Source of the DNA: Marinimicrococcus sp033875255
GTDB taxonomy: Bacteria > Pseudomonadota > Alphaproteobacteria > Geminicoccales > Geminicoccaceae
Reading direction: 5' to 3'
Assembly (NCBI GenBank): GCA_033875255.1
Contig: JAWZSN010000011.1
Location: forward strand, 1 to 64,000
Length of the DNA stretch: 64,000 nt
Positions 25,759 to 34,479 of the stretch are shown here, one piece after another (position 1 is the stretch's first letter; the number at the start of each line of letters is the position of its first letter). Made by a program: the position numbers and the translations under genes. Below the pieces are notes generated by a model, which was not told where the DNA came from, did no database searches, and worked only from the letters and a program-made list of their open reading frames with translations.

Positions 25759-26803
25759 GGGTCTCGTCCGCGGCGCCGGCCTTCCAGCGCAGGTCGTCGG
25801 CAAGCCTGCCCCCGCGGATCAGCGCCTTGATCCGGCTGATGCGCTGAAAGCGGCCCTGAAGCTCGGCAAGCGTGACGCCGGATGCGCGATAGGCCGCGTG
25901 GAGCTGCTCGGCGCCCTTGCGGGCATCCCACCGCGGCCGGAACTCTGGCAGCACGCGGGCGATCTTCTCGAAGCTCACCCGGTAGGAGCGCTTGTCCGGC
26001 GCCGCATCGGGGGCGAGTTCCAGCCGGCATCCCGGGACGGTTTCGGCGACGATCTCGGCGATCTCGCGAATCCGGTAATTGTGCGCGGTCTGGCCGACAT
26101 TGAAGGCTTCATTGCGCACCTTTTCCTCCGGCGCGTGCAGCCCGGCCAGGAAGGCGCGAGCGATGTCCTCCACGTGAACGATCGGCCGCCAGGGCGAGCC
26201 GTCGGACTGCAGCATGATCCGGCCGGTCGTCACCGCGAGGCCCACCAGGTTGTTCAAGACGATGTCGAAGCGCAGGCGCGGCGACGATCCGTAGGCCGTG
26301 GCCGGGCGGAAGAAGGTCGGGCAGAAGCGCTCGTCGGCCTCGGCCGCGATGTCCCGCTCGGCCTGCACTTTCGACAGGCCGTAGGCGGTCACCGGGTTGA
26401 GCGTGCCGGTCTCGTCGATCAGCCCGTCGCCGGCGAGGCCGTAATTGCTGCAGGACGAGGCCAACAGGAAGCGCCGCACACCGGCTGCCTTGGCGAGGCT
26501 GGCGAGGCGCACGCTCGCACGGTGATTGATCTCGAAGGTGATACCCGGGTTGAGCTCGCTCAACGGGTCGTTCGAGAGCGCCGCCAGGTGGATGACGGCG
26601 TCGAAGCCCTCCAGATGGCTCGCCGCCAGATCGCGAACATCCTTGCGGATGCCGGCGATCGGCGCCAGCGCGCCACCAGCCTCGAACGTGCAGCCTTCAT
26701 AGAGATCGCTGTCGCAGCCGCACACGACATGGCCTGCCTGGAGCAGCATCGGCACCATCACCGAGCCCACATAGCCGCGATGGCCGGTCACCAGAACCTT
26801 CAT
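25733..26803 (-). CDS. NAD-dependent epimerase/dehydratase (extended SDR)
   Basis: A 356-residue extended SDR. It starts MKVLVTGHRGYVGSVMVPML (NAD-binding GxxGxxG), has ASSCSNYGLAG and the catalytic AYGLSKVQAE (Tyr and Lys in place), and VHVEDIARAFLAGL toward the C-terminus. It modifies a nucleotide sugar by epimerisation, dehydration or reduction at C4. ATG 26803 is the start. The order epimerase - DUF4910 - rfbC on one strand, with overlapping genes, and the aminotransferase just upstream suggest successive steps on one sugar. Which sugar is not clear; it could replace the missing CDP-glucose 4,6-dehydratase, although the sequence looks more epimerase-like. Confidence 0.88.
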   Translation of the reverse strand: MKVLVTGHRGYVGSVMVPMLLQAGHVVCGCDSDLYEGCTFEAGGALAPIAGIRKDVRDLAASHLEGFDAVIHLAALSNDPLSELNPGITFEINHRASVRLASLAKAAGVRRFLLASSCSNYGLAGDGLIDETGTLNPVTAYGLSKVQAERDIAAEADERFCPTFFRPATAYGSSPRLRFDIVLNNLVGLAVTTGRIMLQSDGSPWRPIVHVEDIARAFLAGLHAPEEKVRNEAFNVGQTAHNYRIREIAEIVAETVPGCRLELAPDAAPDKRSYRVSFEKIARVLPEFRPRWDARKGAEQLHAAYRASGVTLAELQGRFQRISRIKALIRGGRLADDLRWKAGAADETRAATSAVA

Positions 26804-27065
26804 CCGCTGGCGCTCCCTGGGTCGCATCAACACGTCTCGAACGCCGCGGGGCGGCCCGTGTTGTTGCCCGGACTCAGACAGGCTAGGATTCGCCGGACCG
26901 CCCCGCGAGAGGCCCGATCGGAGCGCGTATGGCAGCAATTGGTGCTAGACCGCATCGCATGGCGAAGCAGGAGGGGGCCCCGGGCCTCATCCCTTCGGGG
27001 CAGGGCGCTGTCTTGGACCGGGCCAGCGGCACGGCACCGCCCTGTCGAGGTCGGCGGGCCCTTCT

Positions 27066-28460
27066 CTAGGCGGCAGGTGTGACCTCGTCCGCTGGCGGTC
27101 GATCACCTGTGTTGAAGCGTCGGTAGACGCTTTGCGAGGGCCGGCCGACCAGAAAGCGCTCGACGCCGGAATCCAGCGCGCGGGCGTAGACCTCCAGCGC
27201 TCCGTCGATGGCCTGCACCGTCCGGTCGATCTCCTCGTCCTTGTGCGCGTAGCTCACCACCAGCGAGGGCATGAGCACGCCGCGCCGGATCGTCTCCTGC
27301 AGCAACAGCGACCGGAACGCCTGCGAGGCCTGCCCGTCCGGGCCCAGTGTCACGTAGGACAGGCAGCAGGCCCGCCCCTGAAGCTTCACGAACCCGTCCA
27401 GCGCGTGGTGCCGGATGACCTGCTCGACCTCCTGCTGCAGGCGTGCACCCTGCCTGTACAGGTGGGCGATCACGTCCTCGCGCTGATAGACCTGCATGGT
27501 GGCGATGGCTGCCGCCAGGGCATGGGTCTCGCCGCCATGCGTGGTCGAGAGCAGGAAGACCCGCGGCCGGTCCACGTGATCGAGCCCGCCCAGCCGCATG
27601 AGCTCGCGGCGACCGGCCAGCGCCGAGACCGAGAAGCCGTTCGCCAGCGCCTTGCCGAACGTCGATAGGTCCGGCTCGAGCCCGTAGACCCTCTGCGCGC
27701 CGCCATTGTGCCAGCGAAATCCCGTGATCATCTCGTCGAGGATGAACAGCGCGCCGTTCTTCCGGCACAAGAGCTGCAGCCCTTGAAGGAACCCCTCCCG
27801 GGGCTCCTCGCTGCGGGCAGGCTCGAGGATGACGGCGGCGATCTTGCCGGGGTGCGCGTCGAACATCGCCGCGGCGCTGGCAAGGTCATTGTAGCGAAAG
27901 CCGATGGTGAGCCGCCTCGTCGCCTCCGGAATTCCCGCGTTCATGGGCGTGCTGCCGATGAACCAGTCGTCCACGGAAAAGAACGGATGATCGGCGCAGA
28001 TGGCGACGAGATCGCGCCCCGTGTAGGCCCTGGCAAGCCGTACGGCGCCGGAGGTCGCGTCCGAGCCGTCGGAGCAGAACTTCACCATCTCGGCACCGTC
28101 GACGAGCGACAGGAACTGCTCGGCGCACGCCACCTCGATCGGCGAGGGCCGGGTGAAGTTGCTGCCGCGCCGCAACTCGCGCTGCACCGCGCGGATCACC
28201 GGTGGAAAGCAGTGACCCAGGGTCACGGCACGGTTGCCCATCCCGTACTCGATATAGTCACGCCCCTCCACGTCCCAGACCCGGCAGCCCGAGCCGCGCG
28301 TGATGAAGGCCGGGGCAGCCAGCGGGTACTGGTCGTCGCCCTTGGCGTAGGTGTGGCAGCCCCCGGGCACGAGACGGTGGGCGCGTTCCCTCAGGCTGGA
28401 CGCCAGCTCCGACCGGTATGGCGGCAACGGCATGCGCTGCGGCATTTGCTTACCATTCAT
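27066..28460 (-). CDS. Class III aminotransferase, glutamate-1-semialdehyde aminomutase-like
   Basis: The 464-residue PLP enzyme has the GSA-aminomutase-type fold: GSGCRVWDVEGRDYIEYGMG near the N-terminus, VKFCSDGSDATSGAVRLARA, FILDEMITGFRWH with the pyridoxal-contacting Asp, and STFGKALANGFSVSAL with the Lys that forms the Schiff base. True HemL is usually ~430 residues and sits in tetrapyrrole contexts; relatives in polysaccharide loci are thought to aminate keto sugars or make amino-acid substituents. ATG 28460 is used; GTG 28466 and ATG 28439 are in frame nearby. It is the first gene of the minus-strand block that includes the epimerase, DUF4910 and rfbC. Confidence 0.88.
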   Translation of the reverse strand: MNGKQMPQRMPLPPYRSELASSLRERAHRLVPGGCHTYAKGDDQYPLAAPAFITRGSGCRVWDVEGRDYIEYGMGNRAVTLGHCFPPVIRAVQRELRRGSNFTRPSPIEVACAEQFLSLVDGAEMVKFCSDGSDATSGAVRLARAYTGRDLVAICADHPFFSVDDWFIGSTPMNAGIPEATRRLTIGFRYNDLASAAAMFDAHPGKIAAVILEPARSEEPREGFLQGLQLLCRKNGALFILDEMITGFRWHNGGAQRVYGLEPDLSTFGKALANGFSVSALAGRRELMRLGGLDHVDRPRVFLLSTTHGGETHALAAAIATMQVYQREDVIAHLYRQGARLQQEVEQVIRHHALDGFVKLQGRACCLSYVTLGPDGQASQAFRSLLLQETIRRGVLMPSLVVSYAHKDEEIDRTVQAIDGALEVYARALDSGVERFLVGRPSQSVYRRFNTGDRPPADEVTPAA

Positions 28461-28673
28461 GCGCACGGCATACGCACCCTTGCAGGTTGACCGGGTCCGC
28501 GGGGAGTTCTGCGCGCCGCCGCCCCGCGTGGCGCTCGCCCCTCGCCGGCTTGCACGGTGAGGGGCACGGCGCCCGGAGCAGGCTAACGCACCGGCCCGGC
28601 AAAACGCCGTCCGAAAAACGGGCTACTGGCAGGGCGAAATGAGCTTAGCCGCGCCACTCCGGGCGAGGCTCCG

Positions 28674-30179
28674 TCAGGCTGCCCCGCCGCCTTTGGGCGC
28701 CTGCCCGGTCAGTCGCACGGGCAATCGGAGCAAGCGGCCGGGACGCCTTGTTCCCGCCATGCGGCCGGCGAGATTCCTGATCTCCAGCAGCACGGGGTGC
28801 CGCGTCAGGAACACGGCCGCAAGCCAGGCTGTGGCAAACAAAGCGAGGGCGATCGCCGCCGAGGCGAGAGGTCGCTCGTTGCTCATGCCGGAGAACAGCA
28901 CGAGGCATGCCGGACCCGAGGCGCTGGCCGCGGTGACGATGGCGCTTTTGGCCATGGAAGCGGCAAGCTCGCCCCATCCGAGCTGGAGGTGGCGCCGCAC
29001 GAAGTGGAACGAGACCGCCATCTGGAAGGGAATCGTGACGAGCTTGCTTGCCGCCATCGCCATGATGCCGAACGCTGCCGAAGAGCAGAGAACCACCGCC
29101 GAGACGGCCCGTCCCACAAGGTCGGCCAGCGTGCGGTCGCGGTTGGCGCCCACAGCAAGGAGAACCGGCGCCGTCAGCGCTACCGGAAACCACGCGAACG
29201 AGGCGACCGCCATGACCTGCAGCACGGGCACCATCTCGAGCCACTGATCGCCCAGAAGAAGCATGACGATCGGCTGGGCCAGAAGAACCAGCAGAACCTG
29301 CGCCGGCCAGTAAAGGACCGTCACATGGCTGACGGCCAGGAGATAGGACGCCTTGAGGCTGCTGCCGTTGCGGCTCTGCTCCGCCAGCGCCGGGAAGGCT
29401 ATCGCCAGGACGCTGCTCAGGGTGATCTTGTCGGGAATGTCGGAGACGACGCTGGCGCGGTTGTAGAGCCCGACCGCCGAGGACGGCAGCATCTGCCCCA
29501 GCACCAGCTGGGGAAGCGACTCGTAGAGCCGGTTGATGGTGAAGCTCGCGCCGTTGTAGCCGCCGAACGAAAGGACACTGCGCCACGACCCGATAGCCGG
29601 CCGGAAGCCGGCGAGGACGGGGCGGAGAACGATCGAGAGAGCGGCCGTGGTCGCGGCGGCCGCGAGGGCCGCCCAGGCAAAGCTCATATAGCTGAAGCCG
29701 GCCAGCGCCAGCGAGATCACGGCGATGGCGGTCACGGCGGCACCGCTCGCATAGAGGAGCGCCAGCATGCCGAAGGCCATCTCCCGCCGCAGCAGCCCGA
29801 CGACCGGCAGGGCCAGCGCCTCGATCAGGCCGGCCACGGCCATGACGCGAAGAAAGCGCGCCAGCCCCGGCTCGCCATAGAGAGCCGCAAGCCACGGCGC
29901 CAGGCCGAACACCGCCGAAGCGATCAACGCGGTCAGCACGAGAATGATCGTGAAGGCCGTGCAGATGTCCTGCCGCGTCACCTCCGGGCGCTGGATGACG
30001 AAGTCCGCGGTGGCGAACTCGCGCAGCCCGAGGACGATGGCCATCGTCCCTGTGCCGATGACGGCGATGCCTATCTCGGAGGGCGTGAGAAGGCGCGACA
30101 TGCACAAGATCACGACGAGATTGATGGCAAGGCGAAGATATTGTTCGCCAGCCGCCATGGCGAGAGCTCGCCGGACCAT
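28674..30179 (-). CDS. Wzx-type polysaccharide flippase
   Basis: The 501-residue integral membrane protein has about 12-14 hydrophobic segments and family features of COG2244 exporters: AAGEQYLRLAINLVVILCMS, SRLLTPSEIGIAVIG, NRASVVSDIPDKI and YWPAQVLLVLLAQPIV. It would flip undecaprenyl-linked repeat units to the periplasm for polymerisation. ATG 30179 has AGGGGAG about 10 bases upstream. It is transcribed away from the methyltransferase operon at 30575, with a ~395-bp shared promoter region. Confidence 0.93.
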   Translation of the reverse strand: MVRRALAMAAGEQYLRLAINLVVILCMSRLLTPSEIGIAVIGTGTMAIVLGLREFATADFVIQRPEVTRQDICTAFTIILVLTALIASAVFGLAPWLAALYGEPGLARFLRVMAVAGLIEALALPVVGLLRREMAFGMLALLYASGAAVTAIAVISLALAGFSYMSFAWAALAAAATTAALSIVLRPVLAGFRPAIGSWRSVLSFGGYNGASFTINRLYESLPQLVLGQMLPSSAVGLYNRASVVSDIPDKITLSSVLAIAFPALAEQSRNGSSLKASYLLAVSHVTVLYWPAQVLLVLLAQPIVMLLLGDQWLEMVPVLQVMAVASFAWFPVALTAPVLLAVGANRDRTLADLVGRAVSAVVLCSSAAFGIMAMAASKLVTIPFQMAVSFHFVRRHLQLGWGELAASMAKSAIVTAASASGPACLVLFSGMSNERPLASAAIALALFATAWLAAVFLTRHPVLLEIRNLAGRMAGTRRPGRLLRLPVRLTGQAPKGGGAA

Positions 30180-30574
30180 CCGCTTCGAACTCCCCTGCCG
30201 CGCCTGTCCGCCCCGGCGGACGAGTCTATCGGCCGCCCGGCCGCGGCACCTGTAACGAATTCGGGCGAGCATGGGCGAGGCCGCCCGGCAGCGCGTCCAG
30301 GCACAGGCCGCGCGGACATCCCGCCACCGCCATCACCTGCGCTTACCCGGCCTGGCAGACCGGAGGATGCGGTGCGGGCCCTCCGCCGACGGAGCCTAGC
30401 CCTATTGCGCGATGCCGGCTCAGCCGCAATGGCCGCCTCAGTAGCCCCTCGACGACTGCTATCGTCCTCCCGCTGCCGGCAAGCGCTCATGCGCCGGCGC
30501 GACCGCACCAATGCCTCACGCCGCATGCGGTCTGGACGTCTCCAGCCGACAAGCCGCCTGGACGGCTCCTTGGC
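30180..30574. other. Divergent promoter region between flippase and methyltransferase
   Basis: No gene is supported. Both flanking genes read outward, so promoters must lie here, but I could not single out convincing -35/-10 boxes or operators in this GC-rich stretch. Confidence 0.5.
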
Positions 30575-31915
30575 ATGCTCGATACCGATCCGGCTGCGCC
30601 CGGGAGACCGGCCGCTTCGTCATCCGGGGCGGCTGACCCCGCCAAGCACGCGCGCTGCCGCCTCTGCGGCGCCGGGCTCGAGCACAGCTTCGTCGATCTG
30701 GGCATGTCGCCCTTGTGCGAGAGCATCCTGGGCGCCGACCAGATCGATGCCATGGAGCCCTACTACCCACTCCATGCGCTCGTCTGCGGCCAGTGTCTTC
30801 TGGTCCAGCTCAAGCAGTATGTCAGCCGGGAATCCATTTTCAGCGAATACGCCTACTACTCCTCCTACTCGACCAGCTGGGTGGCCCACGCCAAAGCCTA
30901 CTGCGAGATGGTGACGGCGAGGCTGGGCCTCGGCCGCGACAGCCTCGTCGTCGAGCTGGCGAGCAACGACGGCTACCTGCTGCAGCACTTCCAACCGCTG
31001 GGCGTTCCGGTTCTCGGCATCGAGCCGGCTGCCAATGTCGCCCGCGTCGCGATCGACAAGGGCATCCCGACGCACATCGCCTTCTTCGGCAGCGAGATGG
31101 CCGAGGCGCTCGCGGCCGAGAAAGGTCGGGCCGACCTGATCATCGGCAACAACGTTCTGGCGCAGGTACCGGACCTCAACGATTTCGTGGCGGGCATGGC
31201 GCGGCTGATCAAGCCTCGAGGTGTCATCACACTCGAGTTTCCGCATCTGGCCCGGCTGATCGCCGAGAACCAGTTCGACACCATCTACCACGAGCATTTC
31301 TCCTATTTCTCGCTGATCGCCATCGAGCAGCTCGCCCGGCGGCATGATCTCCGTCTGGTCGATGTGGAAGAGATCTCGACCCATGGCGGCTCGCTGCGCG
31401 TGTACCTGGCGCCGGCCGCGACGGCGGGGCCCGCCGGCGCCAAGGTAGGCGAGGTGATAGCGCAGGAAGAGCGCAGCGGGCTGCGGGAGATCGCGAGCTA
31501 CGCGTGCTTCGCCGAACAGGTGCAGCGGACCAAGCGCAGGCTTTTGTCGTTTCTCATCGAGGCCAGAAACGCGGGCAAGGTGATCTGCGGCTATGGCGCG
31601 CCCGGCAAGGGCAACACGCTGCTGAACTATTGCGGGATCGGACGCGATTTCCTCGCGTTCACCGTCGACCGCAATCCCTACAAGCACGGCCGGTTCACGC
31701 CGGGCATGCACATCCCGATCCGCCCCGTCGAGGCGATCGACGAGCTGAAGCCGGACTACATCCTGATCCTGCCGTGGAATCTCAAGAACGAGATCGTGCA
31801 ACAGATGCGGCACGTCGGCGACTGGGGCTGTCGCTTCGTCGTGCCTATTCCCGAGCTGGCGATCATCGACCCGCCCAAGCCGGCGGTCATCGACCCCAAG
31901 GAGTCCCACTCATGA
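30575..31915 (+). CDS. SAM-dependent C-methyltransferase of NDP-sugar type
   Basis: The 446-residue protein has the three-part layout of sugar C-methyltransferases such as TylCIII. An N-terminal zinc-binding region (CRLCGAGLEHSFVDLGMSPL, then LVCGQCLLVQL) is followed by a SAM-binding core (VVELASNDGYLLQHF) and a C-terminal domain with VICGYGAPGKGNTLLNY and DYILILPWNLKNEI. Such enzymes methylate a carbon of an NDP-4-keto sugar, giving branched sugars. The ATG at 30575 lacks a strong ribosome site. Its stop overlaps the rfbF start by 4 bp (ATGA), so methylation of a CDP-sugar is plausible. Confidence 0.92.
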   Translation: MLDTDPAAPGRPAASSSGAADPAKHARCRLCGAGLEHSFVDLGMSPLCESILGADQIDAMEPYYPLHALVCGQCLLVQLKQYVSRESIFSEYAYYSSYSTSWVAHAKAYCEMVTARLGLGRDSLVVELASNDGYLLQHFQPLGVPVLGIEPAANVARVAIDKGIPTHIAFFGSEMAEALAAEKGRADLIIGNNVLAQVPDLNDFVAGMARLIKPRGVITLEFPHLARLIAENQFDTIYHEHFSYFSLIAIEQLARRHDLRLVDVEEISTHGGSLRVYLAPAATAGPAGAKVGEVIAQEERSGLREIASYACFAEQVQRTKRRLLSFLIEARNAGKVICGYGAPGKGNTLLNYCGIGRDFLAFTVDRNPYKHGRFTPGMHIPIRPVEAIDELKPDYILILPWNLKNEIVQQMRHVGDWGCRFVVPIPELAIIDPPKPAVIDPKESHS

Positions 31916-32724
31916 AGGTGGTCCTCTTCTGCGGCGGCCTTGGCACCCGGATCCGCGAATATTCGGAGAACATCCCCAAACCGATGGTTCCGGTCGGCCA
32001 CGAGCCCATCCTGTGGCACGTGATGAAGTATTACAGCGAGCACGGCCACACCGACTTCATCCTGACGCTCGGCTACAAGGCGAACATCATAAAGGATTTC
32101 TTCCTCAACTATCGTCCTTGCGCATTTGCCGACTGCGTCGTGTCGGGCTTCGGCGCCAAGGTCGAGCTCCTGCGGGAGCCCGCGCAGGACTGGCGGGTGA
32201 CGCTCATCGACACGGGAATCTGGCGCAATATCGGAGAGCGCCTGTGGTTCGTGCGCGATCATGTGAAAAACGAGGAGATGTTTCTCGCGAACTACAGCGA
32301 CGGCCTCACGGACGTCGACCTCGACGACATGATCGAGGTCTTCAAGAAGAGCGGCAAGATTGCCTGTTTTCTCGCCGTACGGCCGCCGCTGACCTACCAC
32401 CTCGCCGACATCGAGGCGGACGGCCGGGTCCGCGAGTTCCGCTCCTCGGACCGCTCGGAGATGTGGATCAACGCCGGCTACTTTCTGCTGCGCCCCGAGA
32501 TCTTCGACTACATGCGGGAAGGCGAGGAGCTCGTGCTCGAGCCATTCTCGCGGCTCATCGCGGCCAACCAGCTGATGGCCTACAAGCACCACGGCTTCTG
32601 GCGCTGCATGGACAATCTCAAGGATCGCCAGATCCTCGAGGAGATGATCGAGCACGGGAGGATGCCATGGCGGGCCGGCGGGCCGGCGGCATCGGGCAGC
32701 ACCCTCTCGATCGCCGGCCTATGA
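31912..32724 (+). CDS. rfbF: Glucose-1-phosphate cytidylyltransferase
   Basis: RfbF makes CDP-glucose from CTP and glucose-1-phosphate, the first step to CDP-linked deoxy and branched sugars. The 270-residue product has the nucleotidyltransferase signature FCGGLGTRIREYSENIPKPM at the N-terminus, then EPILWHVMKYYSEHG, FLANYSDGLTDVDL (metal-binding Asp) and INAGYFLLRPEIFDY. Both ends overlap neighbours by 4 bp, so it is translated together with the C-methyltransferase and the PIG-L protein. The usual next enzyme, CDP-glucose 4,6-dehydratase (RfbG), is not seen in the window. Confidence 0.96.
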   Translation: MKVVLFCGGLGTRIREYSENIPKPMVPVGHEPILWHVMKYYSEHGHTDFILTLGYKANIIKDFFLNYRPCAFADCVVSGFGAKVELLREPAQDWRVTLIDTGIWRNIGERLWFVRDHVKNEEMFLANYSDGLTDVDLDDMIEVFKKSGKIACFLAVRPPLTYHLADIEADGRVREFRSSDRSEMWINAGYFLLRPEIFDYMREGEELVLEPFSRLIAANQLMAYKHHGFWRCMDNLKDRQILEEMIEHGRMPWRAGGPAASGSTLSIAGL

Positions 32725-33374
32725 AGGCGCTGACGCTCGCCGGGAAGGACCAGGCGCTCTCGGTCCTTTGCCTGGGAGCGCACGCCGACGACATCGAGAT
32801 CGGCGCCGGCGGCACCATCCTCGGCTGGATCGCGGCCGGCGTCAGGCTCGACGCGCATTGGTGCGTGCTCAGCGCCGAAGGCCCGCGCGCCATGGAGGCG
32901 GAATCGTCCGCGGCGGCGTTTCTCGACGGTGCGGCAAGCAGCCGGCTCGAGATCGCGCGGTTCCATGACGGGCTCTTCTCATGCGTGGAGCCCCGGATGA
33001 AGGCGTGGCTCGCGGCCTTGAGGGACCGCATCGCGCCTGATGTCGTGCTGACGCACCGCCGTGACGACGCCCACCAGGACCATCGGCAGGTCTGCAAGCT
33101 CACCTGGAACCTGTTTCGTCACCATCTCATCCTCGAATACGAGGTCCCGAAATGGGACGGCGATCTCGGTCGCCCGAATTTCTACGTGCCGCTTTCCTCT
33201 GCGGTACTCGAGCGCAAGCTCGATCTCCTGGGCCGGCACTTCCCGTCTCAGCGCTCGAAGGACTGGTTCGATCCGGAGACGTTCCGCGGCCTGGCACGCC
33301 TGCGCGGCATGGAATGCCGTGCGGGCGACCGCTACGCCGAGGGCTTCGTCCTGCGCAAGGCCACGATCCGCTAG
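32721..33374 (+). CDS. PIG-L/LmbE-family N-deacetylase
   Basis: A 217-residue zinc hydrolase. The metal motif normally AHPDDE reads AHADDIEIGAGG here, and the second motif is HRRDDAHQDHR; both sets of His/Asp ligands are retained although the Pro is lost. Members deacetylate GlcNAc-containing lipids, mycothiol precursors or antibiotic sugars. Translationally coupled to rfbF (ATGA at 32721-32724), it probably removes an acetyl group from an amino sugar in this pathway. The C-terminal part (RLRGMECRAGDRYAEGFVLR) matches members found in polysaccharide clusters. Confidence 0.9.
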   Translation: MKALTLAGKDQALSVLCLGAHADDIEIGAGGTILGWIAAGVRLDAHWCVLSAEGPRAMEAESSAAAFLDGAASSRLEIARFHDGLFSCVEPRMKAWLAALRDRIAPDVVLTHRRDDAHQDHRQVCKLTWNLFRHHLILEYEVPKWDGDLGRPNFYVPLSSAVLERKLDLLGRHFPSQRSKDWFDPETFRGLARLRGMECRAGDRYAEGFVLRKATIR

Positions 33375-33463
33375 CGCCGTCGGGTGCCGGTGCGGGACCG
33401 GCCGGGGGCGAGAGGCCGCTGGCCTGCCGATCTGTCACTTGGGAACGAGTGGGGGAACCTCGG

Positions 33464-34453
33464 ATGGACAAGGACTCGCTTGTCGTGGTGACGGGCGCCG
33501 GTGGCTTCATCGGCGGCCATCTCGTTCGCGATCTCCTCGAGGCCGGACATGCACGCGTGCGGGCGGTCGACATCAAGCCGCTCGGCGAGTGGTACCAGTG
33601 CTTCGACGCGGCTGAGAACGTCCAGGGCGATCTCAGCCTGCGCGAGACCGCGCTCGACGCCTGCAAGGGCGCTCGCTACGTCTTCAACCTCGCCGCCGAC
33701 ATGGGCGGCATGGGCTTCATCGAGACCCACAAGGCGGCCTGCATGCTCTCGGTGCTCACCAGCACCCACATGCTCATGGCCGCCCGCGAGCACGGAGTGG
33801 AGCGCTACTTCTATTCCTCCTCCGCCTGCGTCTACGCCGCCGACAAGCAGCGTGACACGGACATCACCGCACTGAAGGAGGATGACGCCTATCCCGCCGA
33901 GGCCGAGGACGGCTATGGCTGGGAGAAGCTGTTCTCCGAGCGCATGTGCCGGCACTTCCGCGAAGACCACGGCACCACCACCCGCGTGGCCCGCTACCAC
34001 AATGTCTATGGGCCCAACGGCACCTGGGATGGCGGCCGCGAGAAGGCGCCGGCCGCCATCTGCCGCAAGATCATCGAGGCCAAGCGCTCGGGCCGGCACG
34101 AGATCGAGGTATGGGGCGACGGGCAGCAGACCCGCAGCTTCATGTATATCGACGACTGCCTCTTTGGCACCAAGGCGATCCTCGCCTCCGACATCCTCTA
34201 CCCGATCAATCTCGGCAGCGCCGAGCTGGTGAGCATCAACGCGCTGGTCGACATCGTCGAGGAGATCGCCGGCATCCGCGTCAGGCGCATCCACAGGCTC
34301 GACGCTCCCCAGGGCGTACGCGGCCGCAATAGCGACAATAGCCGCATCAGGGCCGAGCTGGGGTGGGAGCCGTCGATCCCGCTGCGCGACGGTCTCGAGC
34401 GGACCTATGCGTGGATCCATGACCGGATGGCCGGCGCCGTGGCGGCAGCGTGA
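33464..34453 (+). CDS. GDP-mannose 3,5-epimerase-like SDR
   Basis: The 329-residue extended SDR begins VVVTGAGGFIGGHLVRDLLE and carries features of GDP-mannose 3,5-epimerase: NLAADMGGMGFIETH, SSSACVYAADKQ and the catalytic YGWEK. Then come YHNVYGPNGTWDGGREKAPA and GDGQQTRSFMYIDD. The plant enzyme turns GDP-mannose into GDP-L-galactose; bacterial homologues serve polysaccharide synthesis. ATG 33464 has GGGGGAA about 7 bases upstream. Its stop overlaps a GTG (GTGA), but the next gene more likely starts at 34480. Confidence 0.88.
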   Translation: MDKDSLVVVTGAGGFIGGHLVRDLLEAGHARVRAVDIKPLGEWYQCFDAAENVQGDLSLRETALDACKGARYVFNLAADMGGMGFIETHKAACMLSVLTSTHMLMAAREHGVERYFYSSSACVYAADKQRDTDITALKEDDAYPAEAEDGYGWEKLFSERMCRHFREDHGTTTRVARYHNVYGPNGTWDGGREKAPAAICRKIIEAKRSGRHEIEVWGDGQQTRSFMYIDDCLFGTKAILASDILYPINLGSAELVSINALVDIVEEIAGIRVRRIHRLDAPQGVRGRNSDNSRIRAELGWEPSIPLRDGLERTYAWIHDRMAGAVAAA

Positions 34454-34479
34454 AGGCAGGACGGCTCACGGAGGCGGCG

